The notes beneath the pieces were generated by a model. It did not search any database. It had not been told where the DNA came from and was given only the letters and a program-made list of their open reading frames with translations. Both the position numbers and the translations under genes were made by a program. From the NCBI RefSeq assembly GCF_000418325.1, contig NC_021658.1, positions 14,426,501 through 14,490,500 of the forward strand: a stretch of DNA of 64,000 nt, written 5' to 3'. This DNA comes from Sorangium cellulosum So0157-2. Lineage in GTDB: Bacteria; Myxococcota_A; Polyangia; Polyangiales; Polyangiaceae. Positions 17,436 to 26,700 of this stretch are shown here, piece after piece (the first letter of the stretch is position 1; every line of letters begins with the position of its first letter).

Positions 17436-17463
17436 CCCCGGGGATCCCGGGCTTCCTGTTTTT
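17436..17463 (+). terminator. Candidate Rho-independent terminator after HEAT-repeat gene
   Basis: CCCGGG-GAT-CCCGGG palindrome followed within a few bases by CTTCCTGTTTTTG. A second small stem, GGAGG-ccgt-CCTCC, lies just upstream. Placed 60 bp after the HEAT gene stop. The stem and T-run are suitable, though the T-run starts about 6 nt from the stem. Confidence 0.45.
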
Positions 17464-17584
17464 GTCGAGGTTGCGTGGACGAGCCCGCGCCCGGCGCGTC
17501 GGGGGGCCCGGGCGACGGTCGGCCGGCGCGTGTCGGGCTGGACAAAGCGCGCGTTTCGGAAGAGTGTTCGCGCCGAGGTGCACT

Positions 17585-17998
17585 GTGGCTACCTGGCGTG
17601 ATGAGCTCAACGAGGCCGTGAAATCGAAGGCGGAGCGCGAGTCGGAAGAGCTCGCGCGGCACAAGAAGCGGGTCGCCGAGGCGCTCGCGGCCGCGGAGTC
17701 GGCCGTGTCGCAGGGGGCCGAGTCGCTGAAGTTCGCGCACGAGAGGCTGCAGGACAAGGGGCAGCCGGTCGTGCTCTCGCAGGAGCAGGACAAGCACCGG
17801 CTCGCGCTCGGCGAGTTCAGCCTGGCGCTGGAGCTCCTGCGGGAGTCGGCGATCGTCCGGGTCACCTTCGGCGACGGCAAGCCGCGCGAGTTCGACTTCG
17901 CGAAGGACAGGCACATCGCGCCCGCCGACGTGGAGGAGTACATCGGGCGCCGCGCGCTCGAGCTGGTCCGCGCGGCGCAGAAGGCCGCGCCGTGGTGA
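17585..17998 (+). CDS. Small charged helical protein of unknown function
   Basis: 137 residues from a GTG preceded by a good GAGGTG Shine-Dalgarno. The first 70 residues are Lys/Glu/Ala-rich and likely a coiled coil (ELNEAVKSKAERESEELARH). The second half has strands (IVRVTFGDGKPREFDF) and a final helix (VEEYIGRRALELVRAA). No signal peptide. Not recognised. Its stop overlaps the start of the M28 peptidase gene (GTGGTGA), so the two are coupled. Confidence 0.68.
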   Translation: MATWRDELNEAVKSKAERESEELARHKKRVAEALAAAESAVSQGAESLKFAHERLQDKGQPVVLSQEQDKHRLALGEFSLALELLRESAIVRVTFGDGKPREFDFAKDRHIAPADVEEYIGRRALELVRAAQKAAPW

Positions 17999-20100
17999 CC
18001 GCCGGGCGCGCCGGGGCGCGCGCGCCGCGCGCGGCGGGGCTCCGCCCGGGCCTCGTCGCGGGGCTGCTCGCCGCGCTCGGGGCCTGCGCGCCTCCGGCCG
18101 CGCCGCCCCGCGAGGCGGCCGCGCCGCCGGCCTCGGCGCCGGCCGCCGCCGCGGCGCCCGCCGCGCCGGCCTCGATCGATCTCGACCCCGCCGCGGAGGC
18201 GCGGATCAAGGCGGACGTCGCGTACCTCGCGTCGCCCGAGCTCGCGGGGCGCGCCACCGGCGAGCCGGGCGCCGAGCTCGCGGCCGAGTTCATCGCGCGC
18301 CGGTTCGACGAGCTCAAGCTCTCACCGCTGGGTGGGCCGGCGAGCGGTGCGAACGCGTACCTGCAGGTGTTCGAGGCGCGGGTGGGCGCCGACGTGGCGC
18401 CGGCGGCGCTCGCGGTGCAGCGCGCGGGCCGGAAGCAGAGCGTCGAGGCCGGCAAGCTGGTCACGGCCGACGGGAGCGCGAGCGGCGCGGTGTCGGGGGC
18501 CGCGGTGCTTGTCGGCCATGGCGTGACCGCGCCGGCGCTCTCCTGGGATGACTACGGCGGCCGCGACATCGAGGGGAAGATCGCGGTCGTGCTCGACGGC
18601 GTGCCCACGCTGGGCGGCGGCGCGGAGGCGGCGCCGCAGGCGGGGGCGGCGAAGGCAGATCCGCACGGCGGCGCCGCGAAGGCAGATCCGCACGGCGGCG
18701 CGGCGCACGCAGATCCGCACGGCGGCGCGGCGAAGGCAGACCCGCATGGCGCAGCGCACGCGGATCCGCATCACGCGTCGTCTGCGCGGCCGGCCGACGC
18801 GCTCCGCGACTTCGGCAGCGTCCGCTACAAGCTCCGCACCGCCCGCGAGCACAAGGCCGCCGGCGTGATCCTCGTCGCGGCGGGCGACGAGCTCCCGCGC
18901 GTGTCGGACGACGCGGCGAGCATGGGCATCCCGGCGGTGGTGATCACGCGCTCCGCGGCCCGGGCGCTGTTCCCGACGGCCGGGCTTCCGCCGGCCGCGA
19001 AGCCCGAGGCCGCGAAGCCCGCGGCCGCGAAGCAGGCGCCGGCGAAGGCCCCTGGGCCGAAGCCGCTCGCCGGCACCACCGTCGAGATCACGACCAAGGT
19101 CACCCCGCGGATGGCGCCGGCGGGGAACGTGATCGGCCTGCTCCCGGCGCGGGACGGCTCCCCGCGCGCCGGCGAGTACGTCGTCATCGGCGCCCACTAC
19201 GATCACCTCGGCCACGGCGGCAACTCGTACTCGCGCGCGCCCGGCGTGCACGCGGTGCACCCGGGCGCCGACGACAACGCCTCGGGGACCGCGATGCTCC
19301 TGGAGGTCGCGCGGCGGTTCGCCTCGCTCCCCGCGCGGCCGGACCGCAACCTGCTGTTCATCGCGTTCGGCGCCGAGGAGCTCGGCACCCTCGGCTCGCG
19401 CCATTTCGTCGATCACCCGCCGGCGCCGCTCCAGGGGACGAAGTCCGTCGTGGCGATGATCAACGCGGACATGGTCGGCCGGATGCGGGAGGACAAGCTC
19501 CTCGTCGACGGCCTCGGCACCTCGCCCGACTGGAAGCCGATCGTGGACGACGCCGCCCGCGGGCTCGGCCTCGCGCTCCAGTTCGGCGTCGAGGGGTTCG
19601 GCGCGAGCGATCACACGTCGTTCACCGCGTCGCGCGTCCCGGTCGCCTTCCTGTTCACGGGCGTCCACGAGGACTACCACCGGCCGAGCGACACGGCGGA
19701 CAAGATCGACGCCGCGGGCGTCTCGCGCTGCGCGGTGCTCGCGGCGCGGATGGCGCTCGCCCTCGCGCAGCGCGACGCGCGGATGGCGTTCACCGACCCG
19801 CCGGCCGACCCTCACCGCAGCATGCGCCGCGGCTTCCGCGCGTCGCTCGGCACGATGCCGGACTATGCGTACCAGGGGCCCGGCGTGAAGCTCACGGGCG
19901 TGCGGCCCGACGCGCCGGCCACGCGCGCCGGGATGCAGGCGGGGGACGTGATCGTGCGCATCGGCGCCCACGCGATCACCAACATCCACGACTTCATGTT
20001 CGCGCTCGGCGAGCTCGAGCCGGGCCGCGAGGTCGTGATCGAGGTGGAGCGCGGCGGCACCCGGGTGCCGCTCAAGGTCATCCCCGCCCCCGGCCGATGA
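17995..20100 (+). CDS. M28 family zinc aminopeptidase lipoprotein with PDZ domain
   Basis: About 701 residues. A signal with lipobox (ALGAC) and an Ala/Pro linker are followed by a PA-type insert and an M28 peptidase core. All five zinc ligands appear: VIGAHYDHLGHGG, HPGADDNASGT, FGAEELGTLGS, INADMVGRM and HEDYHRPSD. A C-terminal PDZ domain (GVRPDAPATRAGMQAGDVIV) follows. Family members remove N-terminal residues from peptides in the periplasm or outside the cell. The PA region carries five near-identical ADPHGG units, a His/Asp-rich insert unusual for the family. Two adjacent GTG codons (17992 and 17995) could start it. Coupled to both neighbours by overlaps. Confidence 0.88.
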   Translation: MTAGRAGARAPRAAGLRPGLVAGLLAALGACAPPAAPPREAAAPPASAPAAAAAPAAPASIDLDPAAEARIKADVAYLASPELAGRATGEPGAELAAEFIARRFDELKLSPLGGPASGANAYLQVFEARVGADVAPAALAVQRAGRKQSVEAGKLVTADGSASGAVSGAAVLVGHGVTAPALSWDDYGGRDIEGKIAVVLDGVPTLGGGAEAAPQAGAAKADPHGGAAKADPHGGAAHADPHGGAAKADPHGAAHADPHHASSARPADALRDFGSVRYKLRTAREHKAAGVILVAAGDELPRVSDDAASMGIPAVVITRSAARALFPTAGLPPAAKPEAAKPAAAKQAPAKAPGPKPLAGTTVEITTKVTPRMAPAGNVIGLLPARDGSPRAGEYVVIGAHYDHLGHGGNSYSRAPGVHAVHPGADDNASGTAMLLEVARRFASLPARPDRNLLFIAFGAEELGTLGSRHFVDHPPAPLQGTKSVVAMINADMVGRMREDKLLVDGLGTSPDWKPIVDDAARGLGLALQFGVEGFGASDHTSFTASRVPVAFLFTGVHEDYHRPSDTADKIDAAGVSRCAVLAARMALALAQRDARMAFTDPPADPHRSMRRGFRASLGTMPDYAYQGPGVKLTGVRPDAPATRAGMQAGDVIVRIGAHAITNIHDFMFALGELEPGREVVIEVERGGTRVPLKVIPAPGR
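18648..18774 (+). repeat. 27-bp tandem repeat encoding KADPHGGAA
   Basis: Four to five head-to-tail copies inside the M28 peptidase gene, each encoding (K/H)ADPHGGAA. They keep frame, so length change alters only repeat number. The product is His/Asp-rich and could bind divalent metal. Confidence 0.8.
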
Positions 20101-21206
20101 GCCGGCGCCGCCGCCGCATCGCGCCGCCGGCCGCTCCGCGCCGGCGGCGCAGGGCCCTCTGCCGGCGCTGCGCGGGGGGCCTCGTCCTGCTGTGCGGCCT
20201 GGCGGCCGCGATCCTCGGCTGCGATCGCCGCGAGCCCGCCGCGACCGACGCCGCGGCCCCCGCTGCGCCCGCGAGCGCCGGCGCGGCGGCGGACGCCGAG
20301 CCCGCGCCACCCGACGGCGCCGCGGCGGAGCCGCCGGACGCCGCGGCGCCGCCGGACGCTGCGGGGCTGCCCGACGCCGCCGCGGCCCTCGACGGCGCGA
20401 CCGCGTCGCCGTCGGCCGACGGTGGCGTGTCGGACGCCGGGCTGCCCGGCAGCTCCGCGGGGTGTCCGGACGACATGGTCCTCGTCGACGGCGACTACTG
20501 CCCGCTGGTCGAGCAGATCTGCCTGAAGCACCACAAGGAGTACGAGAAGGACCAGGCGCGGCGGGCGAGCCCGTACGGCGGCGTGGAGGGCTCGACAAGC
20601 GTCAGCGAGCGCTGCCTCGAGTACAGGCAGCCGACCGCGTGCCTCTCGAAGAAGCGCGCGCCGATGCGTTACTGCGTCGACCGGTACGAGTGGCCCAACA
20701 GGAAGGGCGAGCTCCCTGCGCTGCTCGTCTCGTGGCGCGAGGCCGTCAAGGCGTGCGAGGGCGTCGGCAAGCGCCTCTGCACCGAGGACGAGTTCAACTT
20801 CGCCTGCGAGGGCGAGGAGATGCTCCCGTACACGTACGGGTTCGTGCGGGACGCGACGAAGTGCAACATCGACCGGCCGTTCCGCCAGCGCGAGCTGTCG
20901 CTCTACCGCTACGAGCGGTGCATGCGGCACCCCGAGTGCAAGGCGGAGCTCGAGCGGCTCGATCAGCGCGTCCCGGCCGGCTCGATGCCGGCGTGCGTGT
21001 CGCCGTTCGGCGTCTACGACCTCAACGGCAACATCAACGAGTGGGTCGTGCGGCCGGGCCGCAAGTCCCCGGATCGGAGCGGGCTCAAGGGCGGCTGGTG
21101 GGGCCCGATGCGCGGCCGGTGCCGCCCGACGGTGGGGTTCCACAAGGAAGAGGATTACGGCTACGAGCAGGGGTTCCGTTGCTGCAAGGACGCTGCGCCG
21201 CGGTGA
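20097..21206 (+). CDS. FGE-sulfatase (SUMF1-like) domain lipoprotein
   Basis: 369 residues. A long Arg-rich N-terminus leads to a hydrophobic signal and lipobox (AILGC), then an Ala/Asp/Pro linker to about residue 118. The C-terminal domain has MVLVDGDYCPL, RYCVDRYEWPNRKGELPALL, GKRLCTEDEFNFACEG, the GVYDLNGNINEW motif and a terminal GFRCCKD, the FGE-sulfatase pattern. ATG at 20097 overlaps the stop of the peptidase gene. Shares architecture with 12761-13897. Probably exported and disulfide-bonded; enzymatic activity doubtful. Confidence 0.8.
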   Translation: MSRRRRRIAPPAAPRRRRRALCRRCAGGLVLLCGLAAAILGCDRREPAATDAAAPAAPASAGAAADAEPAPPDGAAAEPPDAAAPPDAAGLPDAAAALDGATASPSADGGVSDAGLPGSSAGCPDDMVLVDGDYCPLVEQICLKHHKEYEKDQARRASPYGGVEGSTSVSERCLEYRQPTACLSKKRAPMRYCVDRYEWPNRKGELPALLVSWREAVKACEGVGKRLCTEDEFNFACEGEEMLPYTYGFVRDATKCNIDRPFRQRELSLYRYERCMRHPECKAELERLDQRVPAGSMPACVSPFGVYDLNGNINEWVVRPGRKSPDRSGLKGGWWGPMRGRCRPTVGFHKEEDYGYEQGFRCCKDAAPR

Positions 21207-21407
21207 GCGCGCGGTGGCGCCTTCATTTTGGGGGGCGCGTGGCCGCCGACCGGGGGTACGCTCGCCTCCAGCGGGCCCGCGACGCGGCGCTCGCCGGCGA
21301 AGGGCCTGCCGTTGCTCCTCCGGGGGCCGGGGCTCAGATCTCAGCGGCGGGTCGGCAGCGGCCCGCTGCTCACGCGGGGAAAGCCCCCGCACCTGCGGGA
21401 GACCTTG

Positions 21408-21926
21408 ATGAAGCGATCCATGTGGTTCACCAGCGTGCGCTCGGCCGCGGCGGTCGTCCTTGCTCTCGGAGGCCTCGGGCTCCTGTCCTCTGCGTGCCGG
21501 GGCAGCGAGGCCGAGGATCCGTCGAGCCAGCAGTACAACGCCTACAACCAGCAGCCTGGGTACCAGCAGCCCGGGCAGTACCAGCAGCCCGGGTACCAGC
21601 AGCCTGGGCAGTACCAGCAGCTACGGTATCAGCAGCCTGGGCAGTACCAGCAGCCCGGGTACCAGCAGCCTGGGCAGTACCAGCAGCCCGGGTATCAGCA
21701 GCCTGGGCAGTACCAGCAGCCGGGGACGACCGCTCCGGCGACGACGGCGCAGCCGAGCCCGCTCGCGCTCCCGTGTACGAGCGACATGGTCTGCGGCACG
21801 CACAAGTGCAACACGGCCGTGGGCAAGTGCGCCTTCCCGTGCGCCGCGAACACCGACTGCGCGGCGGGCTTCTCGTGCATGGGCGCCGGCTCGGCGACGG
21901 CGATCTGCGTGCCGGGCGGGCAGTAG
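21408..21926 (+). CDS. Lipoprotein with Gln/Pro/Tyr tandem repeats and Cys-rich tail
   Basis: 172 residues from ATG 21408 (GGGAG about 8 bp upstream). The signal ends in a lipobox-like SSAC. Residues about 40-105 are 11-residue repeats of type GYQQPGQYQQP, a low-complexity, prion-like composition. The C-terminal 60 residues hold eight Cys (MVCGTHKCNTAVGKCAFPC, then DCAAGFSC), resembling small Cys-rich exported modules. No catalytic motif. Likely surface-exposed. It lies about 200 bp after the FGE-like gene on the same strand. Confidence 0.72.
   Translation: MKRSMWFTSVRSAAAVVLALGGLGLLSSACRGSEAEDPSSQQYNAYNQQPGYQQPGQYQQPGYQQPGQYQQLRYQQPGQYQQPGYQQPGQYQQPGYQQPGQYQQPGTTAPATTAQPSPLALPCTSDMVCGTHKCNTAVGKCAFPCAANTDCAAGFSCMGAGSATAICVPGGQ
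21550..21722 (+). repeat. 33-bp tandem repeat encoding GYQQPGQYQQP
   Basis: About five copies of a CAGCAGCC(C/T)GGGTAYCAGC-type unit within the lipoprotein gene. Copies are nearly identical at DNA level, implying recent expansion or conversion. Confidence 0.8.
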
Positions 21927-22024
21927 GGGGCGCGTGGTCGTGCGCTGATCGGCGCTTTGCTTCGGTCGCGTCCCCTGGTTTCGTGAGGGTGGCGCCTTCT
22001 CCGGCGCCGCCAAGGCGATCGGCG

Positions 22025-22480
22025 CTCGGCGGGGCAGCCGAGCCTGGCCTGGGGGTTGGTTCGTCCAGTCCTCGGAGGCAGCTGAGCTGCCTGCCGCGAC
22101 CGCATCCGGTCTGCCGGGATAGTTGAGCTTAACCTGAGGGACCGGATCCGGTCTCGGCGGGGCAGCTGAGCATGGCCTGGGCACCGGATCCGGTTTCTCA
22201 GGGGCAGCTGAGCATGGCCCGGGGAACCGGATCCGGTCGCTCGGGGGCAGCTGAGCATGGCCCGGGGAACCGGATCCGGTTTCTCAGGGGCAGCTGAGCA
22301 TGGCCCGGGGAACCGGATCCGGCTTCTCAGGGGCAGCTGAGCATGCCCGGGGAACCGGATCCGGTCTCTCGGGGGCAGCTGAGCATGCCCGAGGAACCGG
22401 AACCGGTTTCTCTGGGGCAGCCGAGCATGGCCTGGGAACCGGATCCGGTCTCAGCGGGGCAGCTGAGCTGCCTGCCTCCC
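22025..22480. repeat. Tandem array of 42-44 bp palindrome-bearing repeats
   Basis: Eight units from about 22141 on. Each contains the 12-bp palindrome ACCGGATCCGGT (copies at 22141, 22182 and on to 22439, two with one change), then GGGGCAGCTGAGCATGGCC. More degenerate units start at 22025. The array is bounded on both sides by a 15-bp palindrome GGCAGCTGAGCTGCC (22077-22091 and 22458-22472). There are no unique spacers. Frames through it look open but only because it is repetitive. Confidence 0.85.
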
Positions 22481-22793
22481 GGCCCGCCGCACCGCGCGGA
22501 GCCGGGTGGCGTCATCCCGCAAGCGCTTGCGCACTTCCGCAATGGAGCACGTCCCGGGCGACGCCGCCGCGCCGCCTTCGAGGCGGTGTCGGCTGCCTCA
22601 CGCCGCGCGGCGTGGTCGCCACGCATTCTGGCCCCGCCCTTGCCATAGGCGCGCGTCACGCGGCCGACGGCCCGTTCGGGGCGGCCCGGGGACGACGAGG
22701 CGAGACGCTCGACCGCGGAGCGGACGGGGTGCGGCGCGGGTGTGCCTCACGCCGCCGGACGCCAGCGAGAAACCTTAAGAACAGGCATATCTC
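22481..22793. other. Intergenic leader upstream of Rhs gene
   Basis: 313 bp between the palindrome array and the Rhs start. I see no gene; it includes a short AT-richer stretch (AACCTTAAGAACAGGCATAT) just before the ATG, a plausible promoter or leader. Confidence 0.4.
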
Positions 22794-23773
22794 ATGAGCA
22801 TTCACAGGAGACGGCGCACACGTGCGCCTTCGGTCGCGCACGATTTCGCGATCTCACGCCGTGCCACGGCCCGGCGAAAGCATCTCTTTTCGCTTGCGGG
22901 GGTATGCCTCGCCGCTTGCGTGCTCGCCGTTGCCGCGTGCTCTGACTCGCCGCGCGAGCCAAGGCTCTCTCTCGGGCCAAGGCTCTCTCTCTTGAATGGA
23001 GACCTCGACATCGAAGGGCCCGTCCACCCCGAGGACGACCTGCTCGGCACGATCTGCCCGGGCTACGACGCCACAGAGCTCCCTGTCGACCTGCCGCGCT
23101 CCGAGACGGTCGCAGCAGGCGCGATCGGCGGGACCTTCTCGGCCTCGAGCACCGGCGAGGCGACGTACACGATGCCGCTCGCCGTTCCTCCGGGGCGCGC
23201 CGGCATGCAGCCGGAGCTCGCGGTGAGCTACGACAGCTCGGGCGGAGAGGGCGTGCTCGGCATGGGGTTCTCCGTGACGGGGCTGTCCGCGGTGACGCGG
23301 TGCCCGCGCACGATCGCGCAGGACGGCGAGATCCGGGCCATTCATTACGATCAAGACGATGCGCTCTGCCTCGACGGAAAGCGCCTGGTCGAGGTGGGCA
23401 GGGCGGGGGATCTCGTGGAGTACCGCACGTTCCCCGATACCTTCACCAAGGTGATCGCCAGCTATGAAGGCTGGGATTGGGAAAAGGGCCCGATGTACCT
23501 CCGCGCGTACACGAAGTCAGGGCGGATCATCGAGTACGGGAACGAGCCGAGCGGCCGGGGCATGGCCAAACTCGGTGTCGTCCGCGCGTGGTGGGTGACG
23601 CGCGTGAGCGACCGCTACGGAAACACGATGGACACGCGGTACAAGAGCGAGGAGCACCCGACGGAGAAGTACACCGTCGAGCACGCGCCGCTGCGGATCG
23701 ATTACACCGGTCATCCGTCGTCTCCGGCGACGCGCGCCGTCGAGTTCGTGTACGGCGAGCCGCAGTGGGGGGG
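22794..23773 (+). CDS. Rhs/SpvB giant lipoprotein, N-terminal part before frameshift
   Basis: Starts ATG 22794. Signal peptide with lipobox (AVAAC, about residue 49) predicts an outer-surface lipoprotein. It then has an SpvB/Tc-toxin-B type N-terminal domain: GAIGGTFSASSTGEATYTMP, RAGMQPELAVSYDSSGG and GVLGMGFSVTGLSAVTRCPR. The frame stays coherent to FVYGEPQW and then loses similarity at a run of seven G (23767-23773). Removing one G joins it smoothly to the 1733-residue frame that follows (QWGARVLYSRGMELRS). So this and the next entry are one gene of about 2060 codons carrying a +1 frameshift, either real, phase-variable or a sequencing error. Confidence 0.75.
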
Positions 23774-23778
23774 CCCGC

Positions 23779-26700
23779 GTGCTCTACTCGCGTGGGATGG
23801 AGCTCCGGAGCTCGTGGCGCCTCGACGAGATCCGGATGCTCGGGCCGGGCGACGCGCTCGTCCGGAACTACCGCTTCTTGTTCGACGACGCGCCCGCGAA
23901 GAGCCCGACGCATTCGGCACACCTGGCCGACGTCGACGGCGACGGCGTCTCCGACCTCATCCAGTGCGGCGACGACGGCATCAGCACGGCCTGGTGGGTG
24001 CACCTCTGGCGCCCCAGCGGCCCGGAGGGACCGGGGTTCGAGCCCGCGCCGAGCCCGATCCCCGCGCTGTACGCGTACCCGTGCAACGCGGACCTGCACA
24101 CGGTGGACGCGGACAGCGACGGCAAGATCGATCTGCTCGTGCACACGGCGGTGTGGATCGACGACGTGACGGTGACCTTCGGCACCACGTACGACGCGGT
24201 GACGTACCAGAGCCCTGGCGCGTGGTCGATCACCCCGACCGGCCTCCCGGTCCGGCTCCCCGGCGGCCGCATGCTCTTCCTCGACGTGAACGGCGACGGC
24301 CTGCCGGACGCGGTCCAGACCGGCCTTCCGGACCGGCAGCTGCGCACTTACGTGAACACCGGCGACGGGTTCGCCGCTGCCGTGAACAGCCTGCCCGAGC
24401 TTTGGCTCGAGGCCGACCGGTTCGCGAACCTCGCCGTGCCGATCGACTGGAACGACGACGGCCGCCAGGACTTGCTCATGCCGATGGTGGAGCCGGGCGG
24501 GCTGCCCGCGTGGATGATCCTCGAGTCGACGGGCAGGGTCGGAGACGGCACCTTCACGCTGGTGGACTCGCACCTGCCGGTCGAGCCCCTCATGCTCGAC
24601 GCCGAGGTCACGCTCGCCCACGCGCAAGCCCCGCGGGTGACGGACCTGAACGGCGATGGCGTCCAGGATGTGCTGATGTCGGTGGGACGTTTCTTTCGCA
24701 TCTTCCCGAACCTGCTCAAGGACGAGGATCTCCTCGCGAGCGTGACCGACGGCATGAGCTCGCTCGACCCGGACGACCCCGGCTTCCTGCCGAACGTGAC
24801 GATCACCTACAGCCACCTGTCGTCGCCGCACGCTTCGGACGGGTTGTCGCCGCTGCCGGACGAGCAGAAGATTTACAACCCGATGGAGAACGCCGTTAAG
24901 GAGGAGTGCGCCTACCCGCTCCGCTGCGCCCTCGGCCCGCGGGCGGTGGTCAGCGGTTACACGCTCAACAACGGCGCGAACGCCGAGCGACGCTACGAGG
25001 TCGCCTACAGGAACGGCCGTTACCACCGGCTCGGCCGTGGCTTCCTCGGCTTCGGCAAGCGGATCGTGCGCGATCTCGACACCGGCGCCGGGACCGTGGA
25101 GTTTTACGACAACGTGACGTTCGACAAGGACCTCAACGTCTTCCCGTACGCGCATCAGGTCATGCGGGAGGTGCGCTACAGCCCTCCCGAGCCCCATGAT
25201 CAAGCGCCCTCCGGGATCGTCGAGCTCTCGCACACGAGCTCGCTGATCCAGACCGTCAAGACGAACGGCGGCGGCACGTACTTCACGTTGCCTGTCTTCC
25301 GCAGGGACGTCAGGGGACAGGGAGAGTACTCGCCGGCCGGAGGGCAGAGCCTGGAGGCGTACGCGATCGACCGGGCGGGGTTCCCGCCGATCCTCATGAG
25401 CGACGCGACGATCGCCTATGGCAATTACGACGAGTTCGGCAACATCCTCGCCGAGTCGTCGTCTACGACGGGGGCCGATTTCTCGCTGCTGGTCAAGCGG
25501 CAGTACACGAACGACACCGCTGCCTGGCTGATCGGCAAGCTGGACGCCGTGAACGAGTGCAGCAGCGCCTCGGGGATCGACCAGTGCCGCAGGATGTCGC
25601 GCACGTACAACACGCGCGGACAGGTCGTCCGGGAGTCCGTCGGCACCGAGGGCGATCCGCAGACGGAGCTCCACCTCACGTACACGCGCGACGTGTACGG
25701 CAACCTCAGGATCACCCGCTCCGTCGACGCGTTCGGCGCGCGCCGCAGCTCCTGCGTCTCGTACGACGAAGAGCGCATCTTCCCGTACGCGCGCTCGAAC
25801 GCGGAGGGGCACGTCACGCGGATGAAGTTCGACCCCGGCCTCGGCGTCAGGACGGCGCTGGTCGATCCGAACCACCTCGTCACGCGCTGGGCGATCGACG
25901 GCTTCGGGCGGGTCACGAAGGAGATCCGGCCGGGCGAGGAGGACGAGGTGATCACCACGTTCACGCGGACGAAGGACGGCGGCACGTCCGGCACCGAGTG
26001 GAACGTGAAGGTGCGAACGCAGGAGACCGGCGGTCGCGATGACACTGTAGAGCTTGACAGCCTCGGGCGTCCGGTCCGGTGGTGGACGCATCGCCCCGAC
26101 GTGGGCGCCGGCGCGGACGAGCGCGTCATGCAGGAGATCGTCTTCGATGCGCTGGGCGAGCGCGTGGCGCGGCGATCGCTGCCCGCCGGCGAGGACACGC
26201 CGCGCGATGCGCTGCTCTACGACGACACGACCTACGACGGCATGGGCCGCATCAAGGAGCACCGGACGCCGTGGGGCACCACGACGAGGTACACGTACCG
26301 GAGCACGACCGTCGAGGTGAACGGTCCACGCGGCGTGACGACCACGATCAAGAACGACGCGCTCGGCCGGCCGGTGTCGATCACCGACGCGATGCTGGGG
26401 GAGACGCTTTATAGCTACGGACCGTTCGGCGGGCTGTGGACGGTGACCGATCCGGGGGGCGCGGTGACGACGACCGAGCGCGATGCTTACGGCCGCGTGC
26501 GAAAGCTCACGGATCCCGACCGCGGCGAGACGATCTCGCACACCAGCGGGTTCGGGCTGACGACGTACGCGAAGGACGCGCTGGGGCGGGAGCGCTGGTT
26601 CGAGTACGATCGCCTGGGCCGCATGACGGCGCGCGTCGACAAGGAGGAGGGCAGCGATAGCACCTACCGCACCACGTGGACGTGGGACCGCGGGGCGACG

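Noticed and set aside
14708..17914. 1068-codon minus-strand frame over the HEAT-repeat gene
   Set aside because: Leu/Arg/Glu-rich shadow; the plus strand has clear HEAT repeats and a membrane anchor.
22025..22480. CRISPR-like array
   Set aside because: Repeat units are contiguous and differ from each other only slightly; there are no unique spacers of constant length and no cas genes.
22300..22797. Open frames encoding Gly/Ser-rich repeats within the palindrome array
   Set aside because: They are open only because of the repeat; no ribosome site or domain.
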